Shown in pieces: positions 54,087 to 63,779 of a stretch of 64,000 nt of DNA (position 1 is the first letter of the stretch; the number at the start of each line of letters is the position of its first letter). Under the pieces are notes generated by a model. That model made no database searches. It worked only from the letters and a program-made list of their open reading frames with translations, and was not told the DNA's origin. Origin of the DNA: Xanthobacter dioxanivorans (GTDB taxonomy: Bacteria; Pseudomonadota; Alphaproteobacteria; Rhizobiales; Xanthobacteraceae); assembly GCF_016807805.1 (NCBI RefSeq), contig NZ_CP063362.1:682001-746000 (forward strand). Reading direction: 5' to 3'. The translations under genes and the position numbers were made by a program.

Positions 54087-55487
54087 TCACAGGTAGACGT
54101 CGTACTCCAATGGGAGGATGGCGCGGGTGAAGGCCGCCATCTCCTCCCGCTTCATCACCGCGTAGATGCGCCGATAATCCTCGCCGAAGGCCCGGGCGAT
54201 GAACGGGGAGGCGCCGAAGCGCGTCACCGCCTCCTCCATGGAGGGCGACAGGCGCGGCGCCTCGTGCTCGTAGGCGTTGCCGGAGAGCGGCGGAGGCGGC
54301 TCGATCTGCGCCTCGATCCCCTCCAGCATGCCGGCGAGGATGGCGGCGAGAACCAGATGGGGATGGGCCTCGGCCCCGGCGATGCGATGCTCGAGCCGTC
54401 GCGCGGCCGGCGGCCCGTTGGGCACCCGCACCGCCACCGAGCGGTTGTCGTAGCCCCAGGAGATCGAGATCGGCGCGTAGCTGCCGGGCACGAGCCGCCG
54501 GTAGCCGTTGTAGCTGGGCACGAAGATCAGCGTTGAATCCGCCATGGTGGCGAGCAGTCCGCCCGCCGCATGGCGCAGCGCCCGGTCGCCCGCCCCCTCC
54601 GGCCGCGCGAACAGGTTGCCGCCGGAGGTCTCCATCAGGCTCACATGCACATGCATGCCGCTGCCGGCGAAATCGACCAGGGGCTTGGCCATGAAAGTGG
54701 CCCGCAGCCCATGCCGCCGGGCGACGCCGTCGATCACGCGCCGCAGCAGGATCGCGTCGTCAGCGGCCGCCAGGGCGTCGGTGCGATGGTAGAGGTTGAT
54801 CTCGAACTGGCCGGGCGCCGCCTCGGAGATCACGGTGTCGGCCGGCAGCCCCTGGGCGATGCAGGCGGCGCGCATGTCGTGCAGCAGCGGGGCGAAGGCG
54901 TCGAGGTCGGACATGGCATACATGTTCTGCCGGGCCTCCCCTGTCGCCGGGAACACCGGCTCGGGCGGCGCGCCAGGCGCCCCGGCGGGCTTCAGCAGGT
55001 AGAATTCCAGCTCGAAGGCGACACAGGGCACGAGCCCCCGCGCGGCGAAGCGGTCGACGATGGCGGCGAGCTGCTGGCGCGGATCGAGCTTCCACGGGGC
55101 GCCGCGGGCGGAGCCGTCCGGCTCGTGCATGGTGATGAGCACCTGCGCCGTGGGCCGCGGCGCCCAGGGCACCGGCTTCAGGGTGCCCGGCACGGGCCAG
55201 CACAGGCCGTCCTTGTCGCCGGTCTCCAGATGGATTTCCGTGGCATCCACCTCCCGGCCCCAGATGTCGAGGCCGAAGATGGAGAGGGGAATGGCCACCC
55301 CGTCCTTCCAGATCTTGCGCAAGGCGGCGCCGGGGATCCATTTCCCCCTGAGCACGGCCGACGTGTCCGGCAGGAGCACCTCGACCACGTCGGGCGTGCC
55401 GAAGGCGGCAAGATAGGCGGCCACCTCGTCTTCGGCCGGCGGAAGCGCGGCATCCTCGGCATGGCGGCCGGTAGCACTGGACGGCAT
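54087..55487 (-). CDS. Glutamine synthetase family protein, probable gamma-glutamylputrescine synthetase
   Basis: This is a GS-fold ATP-dependent ligase of 466 residues. Metal and active-site motifs are CVAFELEFYLL, PGQFEINLYH, GSGMHVHVSL, NGYRRLVPGSYAPISISWGYDNRSVAVRVP and RRLEHRIAGAEAHPHLVLAAILAGMLEGIE. Family resemblance and the adjacent putrescine-binding protein favour PuuA (gamma-glutamylation of putrescine) over ammonia-assimilating GlnA, whose Tyr adenylylation site is not apparent. The ATG at 55487 (MPSSATGRH) has GGAG 5 bases before it. An upstream in-frame ATG at 55550 is less likely. Confidence 0.85.
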   Translation of the reverse strand: MPSSATGRHAEDAALPPAEDEVAAYLAAFGTPDVVEVLLPDTSAVLRGKWIPGAALRKIWKDGVAIPLSIFGLDIWGREVDATEIHLETGDKDGLCWPVPGTLKPVPWAPRPTAQVLITMHEPDGSARGAPWKLDPRQQLAAIVDRFAARGLVPCVAFELEFYLLKPAGAPGAPPEPVFPATGEARQNMYAMSDLDAFAPLLHDMRAACIAQGLPADTVISEAAPGQFEINLYHRTDALAAADDAILLRRVIDGVARRHGLRATFMAKPLVDFAGSGMHVHVSLMETSGGNLFARPEGAGDRALRHAAGGLLATMADSTLIFVPSYNGYRRLVPGSYAPISISWGYDNRSVAVRVPNGPPAARRLEHRIAGAEAHPHLVLAAILAGMLEGIEAQIEPPPPLSGNAYEHEAPRLSPSMEEAVTRFGASPFIARAFGEDYRRIYAVMKREEMAAFTRAILPLEYDVYL

Positions 55488-55577
55488 GATGCTCCGTTCA
55501 TGGAAAGCGGCGGATGCGGTCATCCAAGCGCGAAGCTTGGGAACCTTCAAGCGGAACGGTGATTATCATGTCAAGCG

Positions 55578-55605
55578 GAGCCGGCGCACCCAGGTGCACC
55601 GGCTC
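55578..55605. repeat. Imperfect hairpin in the divergent glnA-like / kinase spacer
   Basis: GAGCCGG..GCACC..GGTGC..CCGGCTC forms a 7+5 bp stem with one mismatch, in the 275-base spacer. The 9-mer TCAAGCGGA occurs twice just beside it. It may be an operator or leader structure. No family can be named. Confidence 0.4.
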
Positions 55606-55762
55606 CCGCATGAATGAACGCCCCGAAGGAGGCAGACACGCAGATGACGGCATCGAGCCGCACGCTTCCTGCCCGCATCGGCATCCTGGTGCCGCCCGGG
55701 ACGGGACAAGGACCGGGACAAGGGTCGGGACAGCTCCGACACGCGGGGTTCGGAGGGGCGCG

Positions 55763-57277
55763 ATGAGCCTCGCCGTGCCCAAGGAGCGGCACGACGACAC
55801 CGGGCGCAAGCTGCGCCTGCCCGGCCCCACGGCTCTGCTGGCGGCGGGCTTCGCCGTGCTGATCGCCTTGAACGCCACCTCCATCACCCTGGTCGACCGC
55901 GCTCAGGATGACGCCGCCAGTGTCTCCCACACCCTGCGGGTGGTGAATGCCATCTCCCAGCTGCAGATCATGATCCGCCGGGCGGAGAGCGCGGAGCGCG
56001 GCTTCCTGATCACCGGCGGCGAGGGGTTCCTGCGCTTCTACGAGGAATCGAAGGCGCAGGCCCGGCCCAACCTCGACACCATCGCGGCGCTGACCACGGA
56101 CAATCCCAACCAGCAGGCGCGCGTGGCGGAGGCCCGGCCGCTCCTCGACGAGCGCCTCGGGGTCTTCGACCGGGCCATCGCGCAGTATCGCTCCGGCGAT
56201 GCGCCGGGCGCCATGGCCGGGCTGCGGGCCGACCGCAGCGAAGGATCGATGACCCGCCTCGGCAGCCTGCTGATGGAGATGAAGGCCGAGGAGACCCGCC
56301 TCCTCGAAGGACGGACCGCGGCGTCGCACGGAAGCGCGGTCTGGCTCACGGCGGTGAGCGTCGCCGGCTTCACCTTCGTCCTCCTCACGGGCGGGCTCGC
56401 TTTGCTCCTCAACCGGCGCGCCATCACCGCGCTCAAGGCGGCGGGGGCCGATCTCGAGGCCAACAATGCGACCCTCGAGCAGCGCGTCGCCGAACGCACC
56501 GCCGACCTCAAGGAAGCGAACGACGAGATCCAGAGCTTCGCCTACATCGTCAGCCACGACCTGCGCTCGCCGCTGGTGAACATCATGGGGTTCACCAGCG
56601 AGATCGAAACCATGCGCACCGAGCTGTTCGAGCGCCTCGCGCGGTTGCGCTCCGCGGCGGGCGAGGACCCGGCCGAGGACGGAGACCTCCAGAGCGACTT
56701 CGAGGAGGCGCTGGGCTTCATCAAGACCTCCATCACCCGCATGGACCGCCTGATCCACGCCATCCTCGCCTTGTCACGGGAAGGGCGGAAGGAATTCGCG
56801 CCGAGCCGTGTGGACGTGGGCGAGCTGATCGCCACCATCGCCGGCTCCATGGCCCACCAGCTCCATGAGCGCGACGCCGAGATCCGCTTCGGCGCCCTGC
56901 CGACGCTGGAGAGCGACCGCCTCGCCCTGGAGCAGATCTTCACCAACCTGCTCGACAATGCGGTGAAGTACCTGCGCAACGGCGTGCCCGGCCGGATCGA
57001 GGTGAGCGCGGTGGAAACACCCGGCTTCGTCACCTTCATGGTGAAGGACAACGGCCGCGGCATCGAGGCGAAGGACAGGGGCCGCGTGTTCGAGCTGTTC
57101 CGCCGCTCGGGCCGGCAGGACCGCCCCGGAGAAGGCATCGGCCTTGCGCATGTGCGGGCGCTGGTGCGGCGGATGGGCGGCCTGATCTCGCTCGAATCAA
57201 CCTTCGGCGAGGGCAGCACCTTCCGGGTCATGCTGCCGCGCCGCCTGCCCAGGGACAATGGAAAACAGGATGACTGA
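55763..57277 (+). CDS. CHASE3-domain membrane sensor histidine kinase
   Basis: This 504-residue inner-membrane kinase has a first helix at about 22-45 and a periplasmic CHASE3 domain (AESAERGFLITGGEGFLRFYEESK, about 50-185). A second helix (about 192-217), a short coiled coil (AGADLEANNATLEQRVAERTADLKEAN), the phospho-acceptor H265 in YIVSHDLRSPLVNIMGF and HATPase motifs LLDNAVKYL, VKDNGRGIE, GEGIGLAHV and EGSTFRVMLP follow. It resembles phytochrome-type kinases with the photosensor replaced by CHASE3. GGAGG lies 6 bases before the ATG. It overlaps the response-regulator gene downstream. Confidence 0.92.
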   Translation: MSLAVPKERHDDTGRKLRLPGPTALLAAGFAVLIALNATSITLVDRAQDDAASVSHTLRVVNAISQLQIMIRRAESAERGFLITGGEGFLRFYEESKAQARPNLDTIAALTTDNPNQQARVAEARPLLDERLGVFDRAIAQYRSGDAPGAMAGLRADRSEGSMTRLGSLLMEMKAEETRLLEGRTAASHGSAVWLTAVSVAGFTFVLLTGGLALLLNRRAITALKAAGADLEANNATLEQRVAERTADLKEANDEIQSFAYIVSHDLRSPLVNIMGFTSEIETMRTELFERLARLRSAAGEDPAEDGDLQSDFEEALGFIKTSITRMDRLIHAILALSREGRKEFAPSRVDVGELIATIAGSMAHQLHERDAEIRFGALPTLESDRLALEQIFTNLLDNAVKYLRNGVPGRIEVSAVETPGFVTFMVKDNGRGIEAKDRGRVFELFRRSGRQDRPGEGIGLAHVRALVRRMGGLISLESTFGEGSTFRVMLPRRLPRDNGKQDD

Positions 57278-57707
57278 GCACGTCACCATCGTGATGGTCG
57301 AGGACGACGAGGGCCATGCGCGCCTCATCGAGAAGAACATCCGGCGTGCCGGGGTGCGCAACGAGATCCTGCCCTTCGTCGACGGCACCAGCGCCGTCGC
57401 CTACCTGTTCGGCGAGGACGGCAGCGGCCGCGACCATGTGGGCCGCGCCCTGCTCGTGCTGCTGGACCTGAACCTGCCCGACATGACCGGCGTCGAGATC
57501 CTCGCCCGGATCAAGCAGAACGAGCATCTGAAGCGCTCGCCCGTGGTGGTGCTGACCACCACCGACGACAAGGTGGAGATCCAGCGCTGCTACGATCTCG
57601 GCGCCAACGTGTACGTGACCAAGCCGGTGAATTACGAGAACTTCGCCAACGCCATCCGCCAGCTGGGCCTGTTCTTCTCCGTCATCCAGGTTCCGGAAAC
57701 CGACTGA
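57270..57707 (+). CDS. Single-domain response regulator (Rcp1-like)
   Basis: This 145-residue receiver domain has no output domain. It shows acidic pocket MVEDDEGHARLIEKNIRR, phospho-acceptor D66 in LLVLLDLNLPDMTG, TTTDD and VYVTKPVNYENF (Lys). The RCP1 type, with its longer alpha4-beta5 region, usually partners phytochrome-like kinases such as the one just upstream. It starts inside the kinase gene (ATG 57270; an alternative ATG is at 57258) and its stop overlaps the next ATG as TGATG. The three proteins are therefore made together. Confidence 0.92.
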   Translation: MTEHVTIVMVEDDEGHARLIEKNIRRAGVRNEILPFVDGTSAVAYLFGEDGSGRDHVGRALLVLLDLNLPDMTGVEILARIKQNEHLKRSPVVVLTTTDDKVEIQRCYDLGANVYVTKPVNYENFANAIRQLGLFFSVIQVPETD

Positions 57708-58864
57708 TGAACGGCACGGCGCCCGTCCTTCCCGCAAGCGTCGGAGAGCCCGCGGGCGATCCGGGCGCCGCGCTGAAGGTGCTCTATGTGGACGACGATC
57801 CCGCCCTCGGCCGCCTGGTCCAGCGCCAGCTGGGGCGGCTCGGCTTCGAAGTGGAGCTCGCCGCCTCGGGAGAGGAGGGGCTGGCACGGATCATGGCCGA
57901 GCACTTCGACGTGGTGGCGCTCGACCACTACATGCCGGGGCGCGACGGGCTCGACACGCTGCGGGCCATCCGCGCCCTCGCGTGTTCGCCGCCCGTCGTC
58001 TATGTCACCGGCACCCAGGAAGGGCGCGTGGCCGTGGCGGCGCTCAAGGCCGGGGCGTCCGACTATGTGGTGAAGGAGATCCAGGCCGACTTCATCGAGC
58101 TGCTGCGCGCCGCCTTCGTCGCGGCGGTGGAGCAGGTGCGCATGCGTCAGGCGCACGAGGCAGCGGTGGCGGAGATCCGCGCCGCCCGCGACCGGTTCGA
58201 GGCGCTGGCCGCCGAGCGCGCCCTGCTGCTGCGCGAGATGAACCACCGGGTCGGCAACTCCCTCCAGATCATCGTGTCGCTGCTCAACGTGCAGGCGGGC
58301 GCCGCCGAGGAGCCGGTGGTCAAGGAGGCGCTCGATGCGGCCCGCAACCGCGTGTCCGCGGTCGCCCAGGTGCACCGCCGGCTCTACACCTCCGACCAGA
58401 TCGCCACCGTGGCCCTCGATCAGTATCTCGGCACGCTGCTCGATGATCTCCAGGTCTCCGCGCGCGGCGTCCCCGCCGGTCATGGCGGGGAGCGCGGCGT
58501 CGCCCTCTCGTTCGAGGCGGACCCGGTTCACATCGACCCCGACCGCGCCGTGGCGGTGGGCATCATCGCCACCGAGCTGGTGATCAACGCCATGAAATAC
58601 GCCTATCCCGGCGGGCAGGGGCCGGTGCGGGTCCGCCTCGCCCGGCTCGGGGAGCAGGTGGCGTTCTCGGTGGAGGATGACGGCATGGGCTTCGATGCGC
58701 CCCAGCCGGCGCAATCGACGGGTTTCGCCCTGTCCACCGGCCTCGGCACCCGCATCGTGCGGGCCATGGCATCGAAGCTGGGGACGGAGCCGGTGTTCGA
58801 GCCCCGCGCGCAAGGGGCCTGCGTGCGGCTCGTCTTCCCGCTGGCCGACCGCCGCAAGCCCTGA
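57707..58864 (+). CDS. Receiver domain fused to HisKA_2/HWE-type histidine kinase
   Basis: This soluble 385-residue hybrid has an N-terminal receiver domain (VLYVDDDPALGRLV, D73 in ALDHYMPG, VTGT, VVKE). A coiled-coil linker and a HisKA_2 kinase with H180 in LLREMNHRVGNSLQIIVSLLNVQ follow. The ATP domain has IATELVINAMKYAYP and SVEDDGMGFD. Kinases of this class in alphaproteobacteria often feed PhyR-type general stress signalling or chemotaxis-like outputs. The receiver presumably takes phosphate from the upstream kinase or regulator and controls the kinase. No PhyR or EcfG gene is in the window. Confidence 0.9.
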   Translation: MNGTAPVLPASVGEPAGDPGAALKVLYVDDDPALGRLVQRQLGRLGFEVELAASGEEGLARIMAEHFDVVALDHYMPGRDGLDTLRAIRALACSPPVVYVTGTQEGRVAVAALKAGASDYVVKEIQADFIELLRAAFVAAVEQVRMRQAHEAAVAEIRAARDRFEALAAERALLLREMNHRVGNSLQIIVSLLNVQAGAAEEPVVKEALDAARNRVSAVAQVHRRLYTSDQIATVALDQYLGTLLDDLQVSARGVPAGHGGERGVALSFEADPVHIDPDRAVAVGIIATELVINAMKYAYPGGQGPVRVRLARLGEQVAFSVEDDGMGFDAPQPAQSTGFALSTGLGTRIVRAMASKLGTEPVFEPRAQGACVRLVFPLADRRKP

Positions 58865-58897
58865 GGCGGCGCCGAGCGGCCGCGGGCCGCCCGCCGC

Positions 58898-59251
58898 TCA
58901 GATGCGCGGAACGATGATCAGCCGTTCCACCGGCTTGCCGCCGATGAGATGGGAGGCGACGATCTCGTCGATATCCTCGGGAGTCTTGGGCGTGTACCAG
59001 ATGCCCTGCGGATAGACGACCATGATCGGCCCGGCCTGGCAGAAGCTGAGGCAGCCGGACGAGGTCATGGCGATGTCGCGGCGGCCGGACGCCTCCAGCT
59101 TCTTGGCGAGCCGGTCCCACAGAGGCTGGGCGCCGTTGGCCCCGCAGGAGCCGCGCGGATGCTGCGGCGGCCGCTGGGTGAAGCAGCAGAACACGTGGTG
59201 CGTATAGACCTGCGGGATGTCGAGAACTTCGATTTCGGCGGCTTCAGACAT
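58898..59251 (-). CDS. Thioredoxin-fold [2Fe-2S] ferredoxin
   Basis: This 117-residue thioredoxin-like ferredoxin has four conserved cysteines, CFTQRPPQHPRGSC and GCLSFCQAGP, which hold a 2Fe-2S cluster. GIWYTPKTPEDIDEIVASHLIGGKPVERL forms the C-terminal part. Relatives include the NuoE-like domain and the free ferredoxin of Azotobacter. The partner here is unknown. The coding signal begins at MSEAAEIEVLDI, and upstream codons in frame are non-conserved. It converges with the receiver-kinase gene. Confidence 0.88.
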   Translation of the reverse strand: MSEAAEIEVLDIPQVYTHHVFCCFTQRPPQHPRGSCGANGAQPLWDRLAKKLEASGRRDIAMTSSGCLSFCQAGPIMVVYPQGIWYTPKTPEDIDEIVASHLIGGKPVERLIIVPRI

Positions 59252-59549
59252 GACGGCTCGGGGCTCGGTGGAGGTCGCCTGGAACCATTCAAAATTCGTG
59301 CCGCAGCGCAAAAGTCCGGATAAGCTCGTTTTTTCAGATAGATGACAGTCTCGCCGAACGCGAAGACCACCACCGTGGGGCGGCTCGCCGACACCCAGGG
59401 CGGGAACGCGACATTCCGGACGCCGCGCGTCTTGCCGCCGGCGAGGACGCCCGCGCCGCGACCGTCCCGAGCCGGGACCGGCGGCACGGCGGATGCCCCG
59501 GGCGAGCCGGGGACCCACGGCCGGGCCGCGCCGGCCATTCACGGGCCGG

Positions 59550-60575
59550 TCAGCGCGCCCCGAACAGGGTGTCGAGCTTGGCGCCGGAGGCGAAATGCTC
59601 GGCCTGCAGCTTCTCCCAGCCGCCGAACACGTCCTCCACCTTCACCAGGCGCACCGGCGGGAACTGGGCCTTGAACTGTTCCGCCACCTTGGGATCCACC
59701 ACCCGGTGGAAAGCCTTGGCGGCAATGGTCTGGCCGGCCGGGGAATACAGGAACTCGAGATAGGCCGTGGCCGAGGCGCGCGAGCCGCGCTTGTCCACCA
59801 CCTTGTCCACCACCGCCACCGGGAACTCGGCGAGGAGGCTCACCGAGGGCACGACGGTCTGCAGCTTGCGGTCGGGATAGAGGCCCTCGATGGTGCGCGT
59901 CTCCGCCTCGAAGGTCACCAGCACGTCGCCGGTCTCGCGCTCCACGAAGGTGGTGGTGGCGGCACGTCCTCCGGTGTCGAACACCGGCACGTTGGCGAGC
60001 AGCGCCTTGACGAAGGCGTCCGCCTTGGCGCTGTCGCCCTTGTTCTGCTCGAGGGCGAAGGCATAGGCGGCAAGATAGGTGTAGCGGGCGTTCCCCGAGG
60101 TCTTGGGGTTGGGGAAAATCACCTTCACATCGCTGCGGACGAGATCCGACCAATCCTTGATGTTCTTCGGATTTCCGGCGCGCACCAGGAAGGCGGGGAA
60201 GGAATAATAGGGCGAGGCGGCGTTGGGGAACTTCTTCTGCCAGTCCTTGGCGACGAAGCCGGCCTTGGCCAGAACGTCCACGTCCAGCACCTGGTTGAAC
60301 GTCACCACGTCCGCCTCGAGCCCTTCCAGGATCGCCCGCGCCTGGCGCGAGGAGCCGGCGTGGCTCTGGTTCACGGCGAGCTCCTGCCCGGTCTTCTGCT
60401 TCCAGAAGGGGATGAACTCGGCGTTCACCGCCGTGAACAGCTCACGGGAGATGTCGTAGGAGACATTCAGCAGCGTGTTCGGACCCTGCTGGGCGAAAGC
60501 CCCCGAGAACGGCGCGGCGGCTCCGGCGAGCGCCAGGGCCAGGGCCGGTGCGAGGACAGCACGGCGGGTGATCAT
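59550..60575 (-). CDS. Sulfate/thiosulfate ABC transporter substrate-binding protein
   Basis: This 341-residue periplasmic sulfate-binding protein (Sbp/CysP family) has a signal peptide ending SGAFAQQGP. Family motifs are LLNVSYDISRELFTAVN, VNQSHAGSSRQARAILEGLEADVVTFNQVLDVD, PNPKTSGNARYTYLAAYAF and VDKVVDKRGSRASATAYLEFLYSP. The ATG at 60575 has GGAG 7 bases upstream. The permease and ATPase genes (cysTWA) are not seen here. Palindromic sites upstream suggest specific control. Confidence 0.93.
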   Translation of the reverse strand: MITRRAVLAPALALALAGAAAPFSGAFAQQGPNTLLNVSYDISRELFTAVNAEFIPFWKQKTGQELAVNQSHAGSSRQARAILEGLEADVVTFNQVLDVDVLAKAGFVAKDWQKKFPNAASPYYSFPAFLVRAGNPKNIKDWSDLVRSDVKVIFPNPKTSGNARYTYLAAYAFALEQNKGDSAKADAFVKALLANVPVFDTGGRAATTTFVERETGDVLVTFEAETRTIEGLYPDRKLQTVVPSVSLLAEFPVAVVDKVVDKRGSRASATAYLEFLYSPAGQTIAAKAFHRVVDPKVAEQFKAQFPPVRLVKVEDVFGGWEKLQAEHFASGAKLDTLFGAR

Positions 60576-60606
60576 GCGGCGTCTCCATTTATACATTACA
60601 CAAGTG

Positions 60607-60624
60607 GTGAAATGCATATTTCAC
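60607..60624. promoter_or_regulatory. Operator-like inverted repeat upstream of the sulfate-binding gene
   Basis: GTGAAAT and ATTTCAC face each other across GCAT, and a third GTGAAAT copy lies at 60643-60649. A -10-like TATAAA is at 60588-60593 (minus strand), so the repeat overlaps the -35 region. The AT-rich stretch stands out in this genome. Sulfur-responsive LysR-type control is a guess from the gene, not from the site. Confidence 0.55.
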
Positions 60625-60816
60625 ATGCATCATGCTTATCATGTGAAATAGGATGTGGGAACCGCTGCACGGAAAAACCTGGCGTAAGGGAAATGGGCCG
60701 GCCGGCGCCTGCCGCGCCGCGCGCCGTCAGCCGCCGGCCTTCATCGGCTCGACCACGCCGACGGCAGTCCTGCGCACCGGCAAACGGAAAGGATGGCTGA
60801 TCCCGGCATGGGAGCG

Positions 60817-62649
<1,833 letters not shown>

Positions 62650-62854
62650 GCCGCCCGATTAAAGCCCCCCGCGCCGGAACGCAAAGGGACTCGCCACGGA
62701 CGACCCCCGCCACACGCGTTTCGCCTCGCTGACATCCTTCCCGGCGAAGCCCTGCCGGCACCAAGCACGGACGCCCGGATACGGCAGGTTCGCGGGCGAC
62801 ACGGGTTCGACGGTCAGATGGCCTCGCCACCCGGCCGGGAACGCGCGTACGACA

Positions 62855-63034
62855 TCAATGTACGGTGGTGGGTCCGTGAAGCTTCGTGATCTGGTCCTTG
62901 AGGACGAGTTTCTTGCGCTTCAGTTCAGCGACACGGACGGGGTCGGCTGCGGGGTGTGCAAGTTCGCGGCTGAGCTCCTGCTCGATGGCCGCGTGGCGCC
63001 GCTTCAGCTCCTGAAGGTGCGACTGGATGGACAT
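62855..63034 (-). CDS. DUF465 (YdcH-like) small protein, copy 1
   Basis: This 59-residue, highly charged helical protein begins MSIQSHLQELKRRHAAIEQEL and continues HPAADPVRVAELKRKKLVLKDQITKL. This is the DUF465/YdcH pattern of two antiparallel helices with HxxIExEL and ELKRKKLxLKDxI. AGGGAG lies 9 bases before the ATG. The function of the family is unknown. A second DUF465 gene faces it at 63317. Confidence 0.88.
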   Translation of the reverse strand: MSIQSHLQELKRRHAAIEQELSRELAHPAADPVRVAELKRKKLVLKDQITKLHGPTTVH

Positions 63035-63316
63035 TCTGAGCCACTCCCTGTCTGCAACACGACATTCAGTCTGTCATGGAGCCAACGAAGAGTCGACCGC
63101 CTTTCTGAGGTCTCCGGCAAGCTCCCATCTTGCAGCGCGGCAAGCCCGTGCCATAGTCATCAGCGATCGGGGGAATGGCGGGCGGCCCCCTGCCCTCGTG
63201 CCTCAGGGGTACGGGAAGCGGGATGCGGTCCCCTGCCCGCAGACGGGTCCGCGCTTTCCGGCGTGGCCACGTGCGGCGGGCTCGGGGGTGCCGTCCGGCC
63301 AGTGACGGATGTGGGC
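63035..63316. other. Divergent spacer between two DUF465 genes
   Basis: These 282 bases separate the two small genes and probably hold both promoters. The part near 63050-63110 is less GC-rich. No repeat or known site is visible. Confidence 0.4.
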
Positions 63317-63523
63317 ATGACGAGCGACGAGGAACGGGATCTCAGGGTCCTTCTGGAACGTTTGAAGCAGGAGCACCGGGACCTCGACGCCGCCATCGAT
63401 GCACTGACGGCGGTCTCCGGCTCGGACGTGCTGCAGGTGCAGCGGCTGAAGAAGCGCAAGCTGCAGCTCAAGGACCGCATCAGCCAGGTGGAGGACCAGC
63501 TCTTTCCCGACATCATCGCCTGA
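63317..63523 (+). CDS. DUF465 (YdcH-like) small protein, copy 2
   Basis: This 68-residue helical protein begins MTSDEERDLRVLLERLKQEHRDLDAAIDAL and continues VLQVQRLKKRKLQLKDRISQVEDQLFPDIIA. HRDLDAAI and LKKRKLQLKDRI are the family landmarks, and the terminal LFPDIIA is common in the alphaproteobacterial subgroup. Its start is the ATG at 63317; GGATGTGGGC precedes it. It diverges from copy 1 and converges with the peroxiredoxin gene. Confidence 0.88.
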   Translation: MTSDEERDLRVLLERLKQEHRDLDAAIDALTAVSGSDVLQVQRLKKRKLQLKDRISQVEDQLFPDIIA

Positions 63524-63528
63524 GGGCG

Positions 63529-63553
63529 CGCATCCCGGCACCGCCGGGATGCG
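63529..63553 (+). terminator. Hairpin after DUF465 copy 2
   Basis: An 11-bp perfect stem CGCATCCCGGC/GCCGGGATGCG with an ACC loop starts 6 bases after the stop. There is no T-run. Confidence 0.6.
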
Positions 63554-63720
63554 GCCGGGGCCCGCGGGCTCCGGGTCCAGGCCCTGGATCCGGCCCTCGA
63601 CCCGCACCTGCGGGGGACGCAGCGGGCGGAGACGGACGCCCATCTCCACCCGGCAGGCAAGCCCCGGTTGGCAAGCGCGCGCCTGAGCGGCCTTGCAAGA
63701 GCGACCTGGCGGGGGTCTTC

Positions 63721-63747
63721 GCGCAGGACGGCCCGGCCGTCCTGCGC
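63721..63747 (-). terminator. Hairpin after the peroxiredoxin gene
   Basis: A perfect 12-bp stem GCGCAGGACGGC/GCCGTCCTGCGC with a CCG loop lies 33 bases after the stop on the minus strand. No clear T-run follows. The rest of the 63524-63779 spacer shows nothing codable. Confidence 0.6.
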
Positions 63748-63779
63748 CGACCGCGCCGGCTGGCCGGGCGCCGCTGCCC

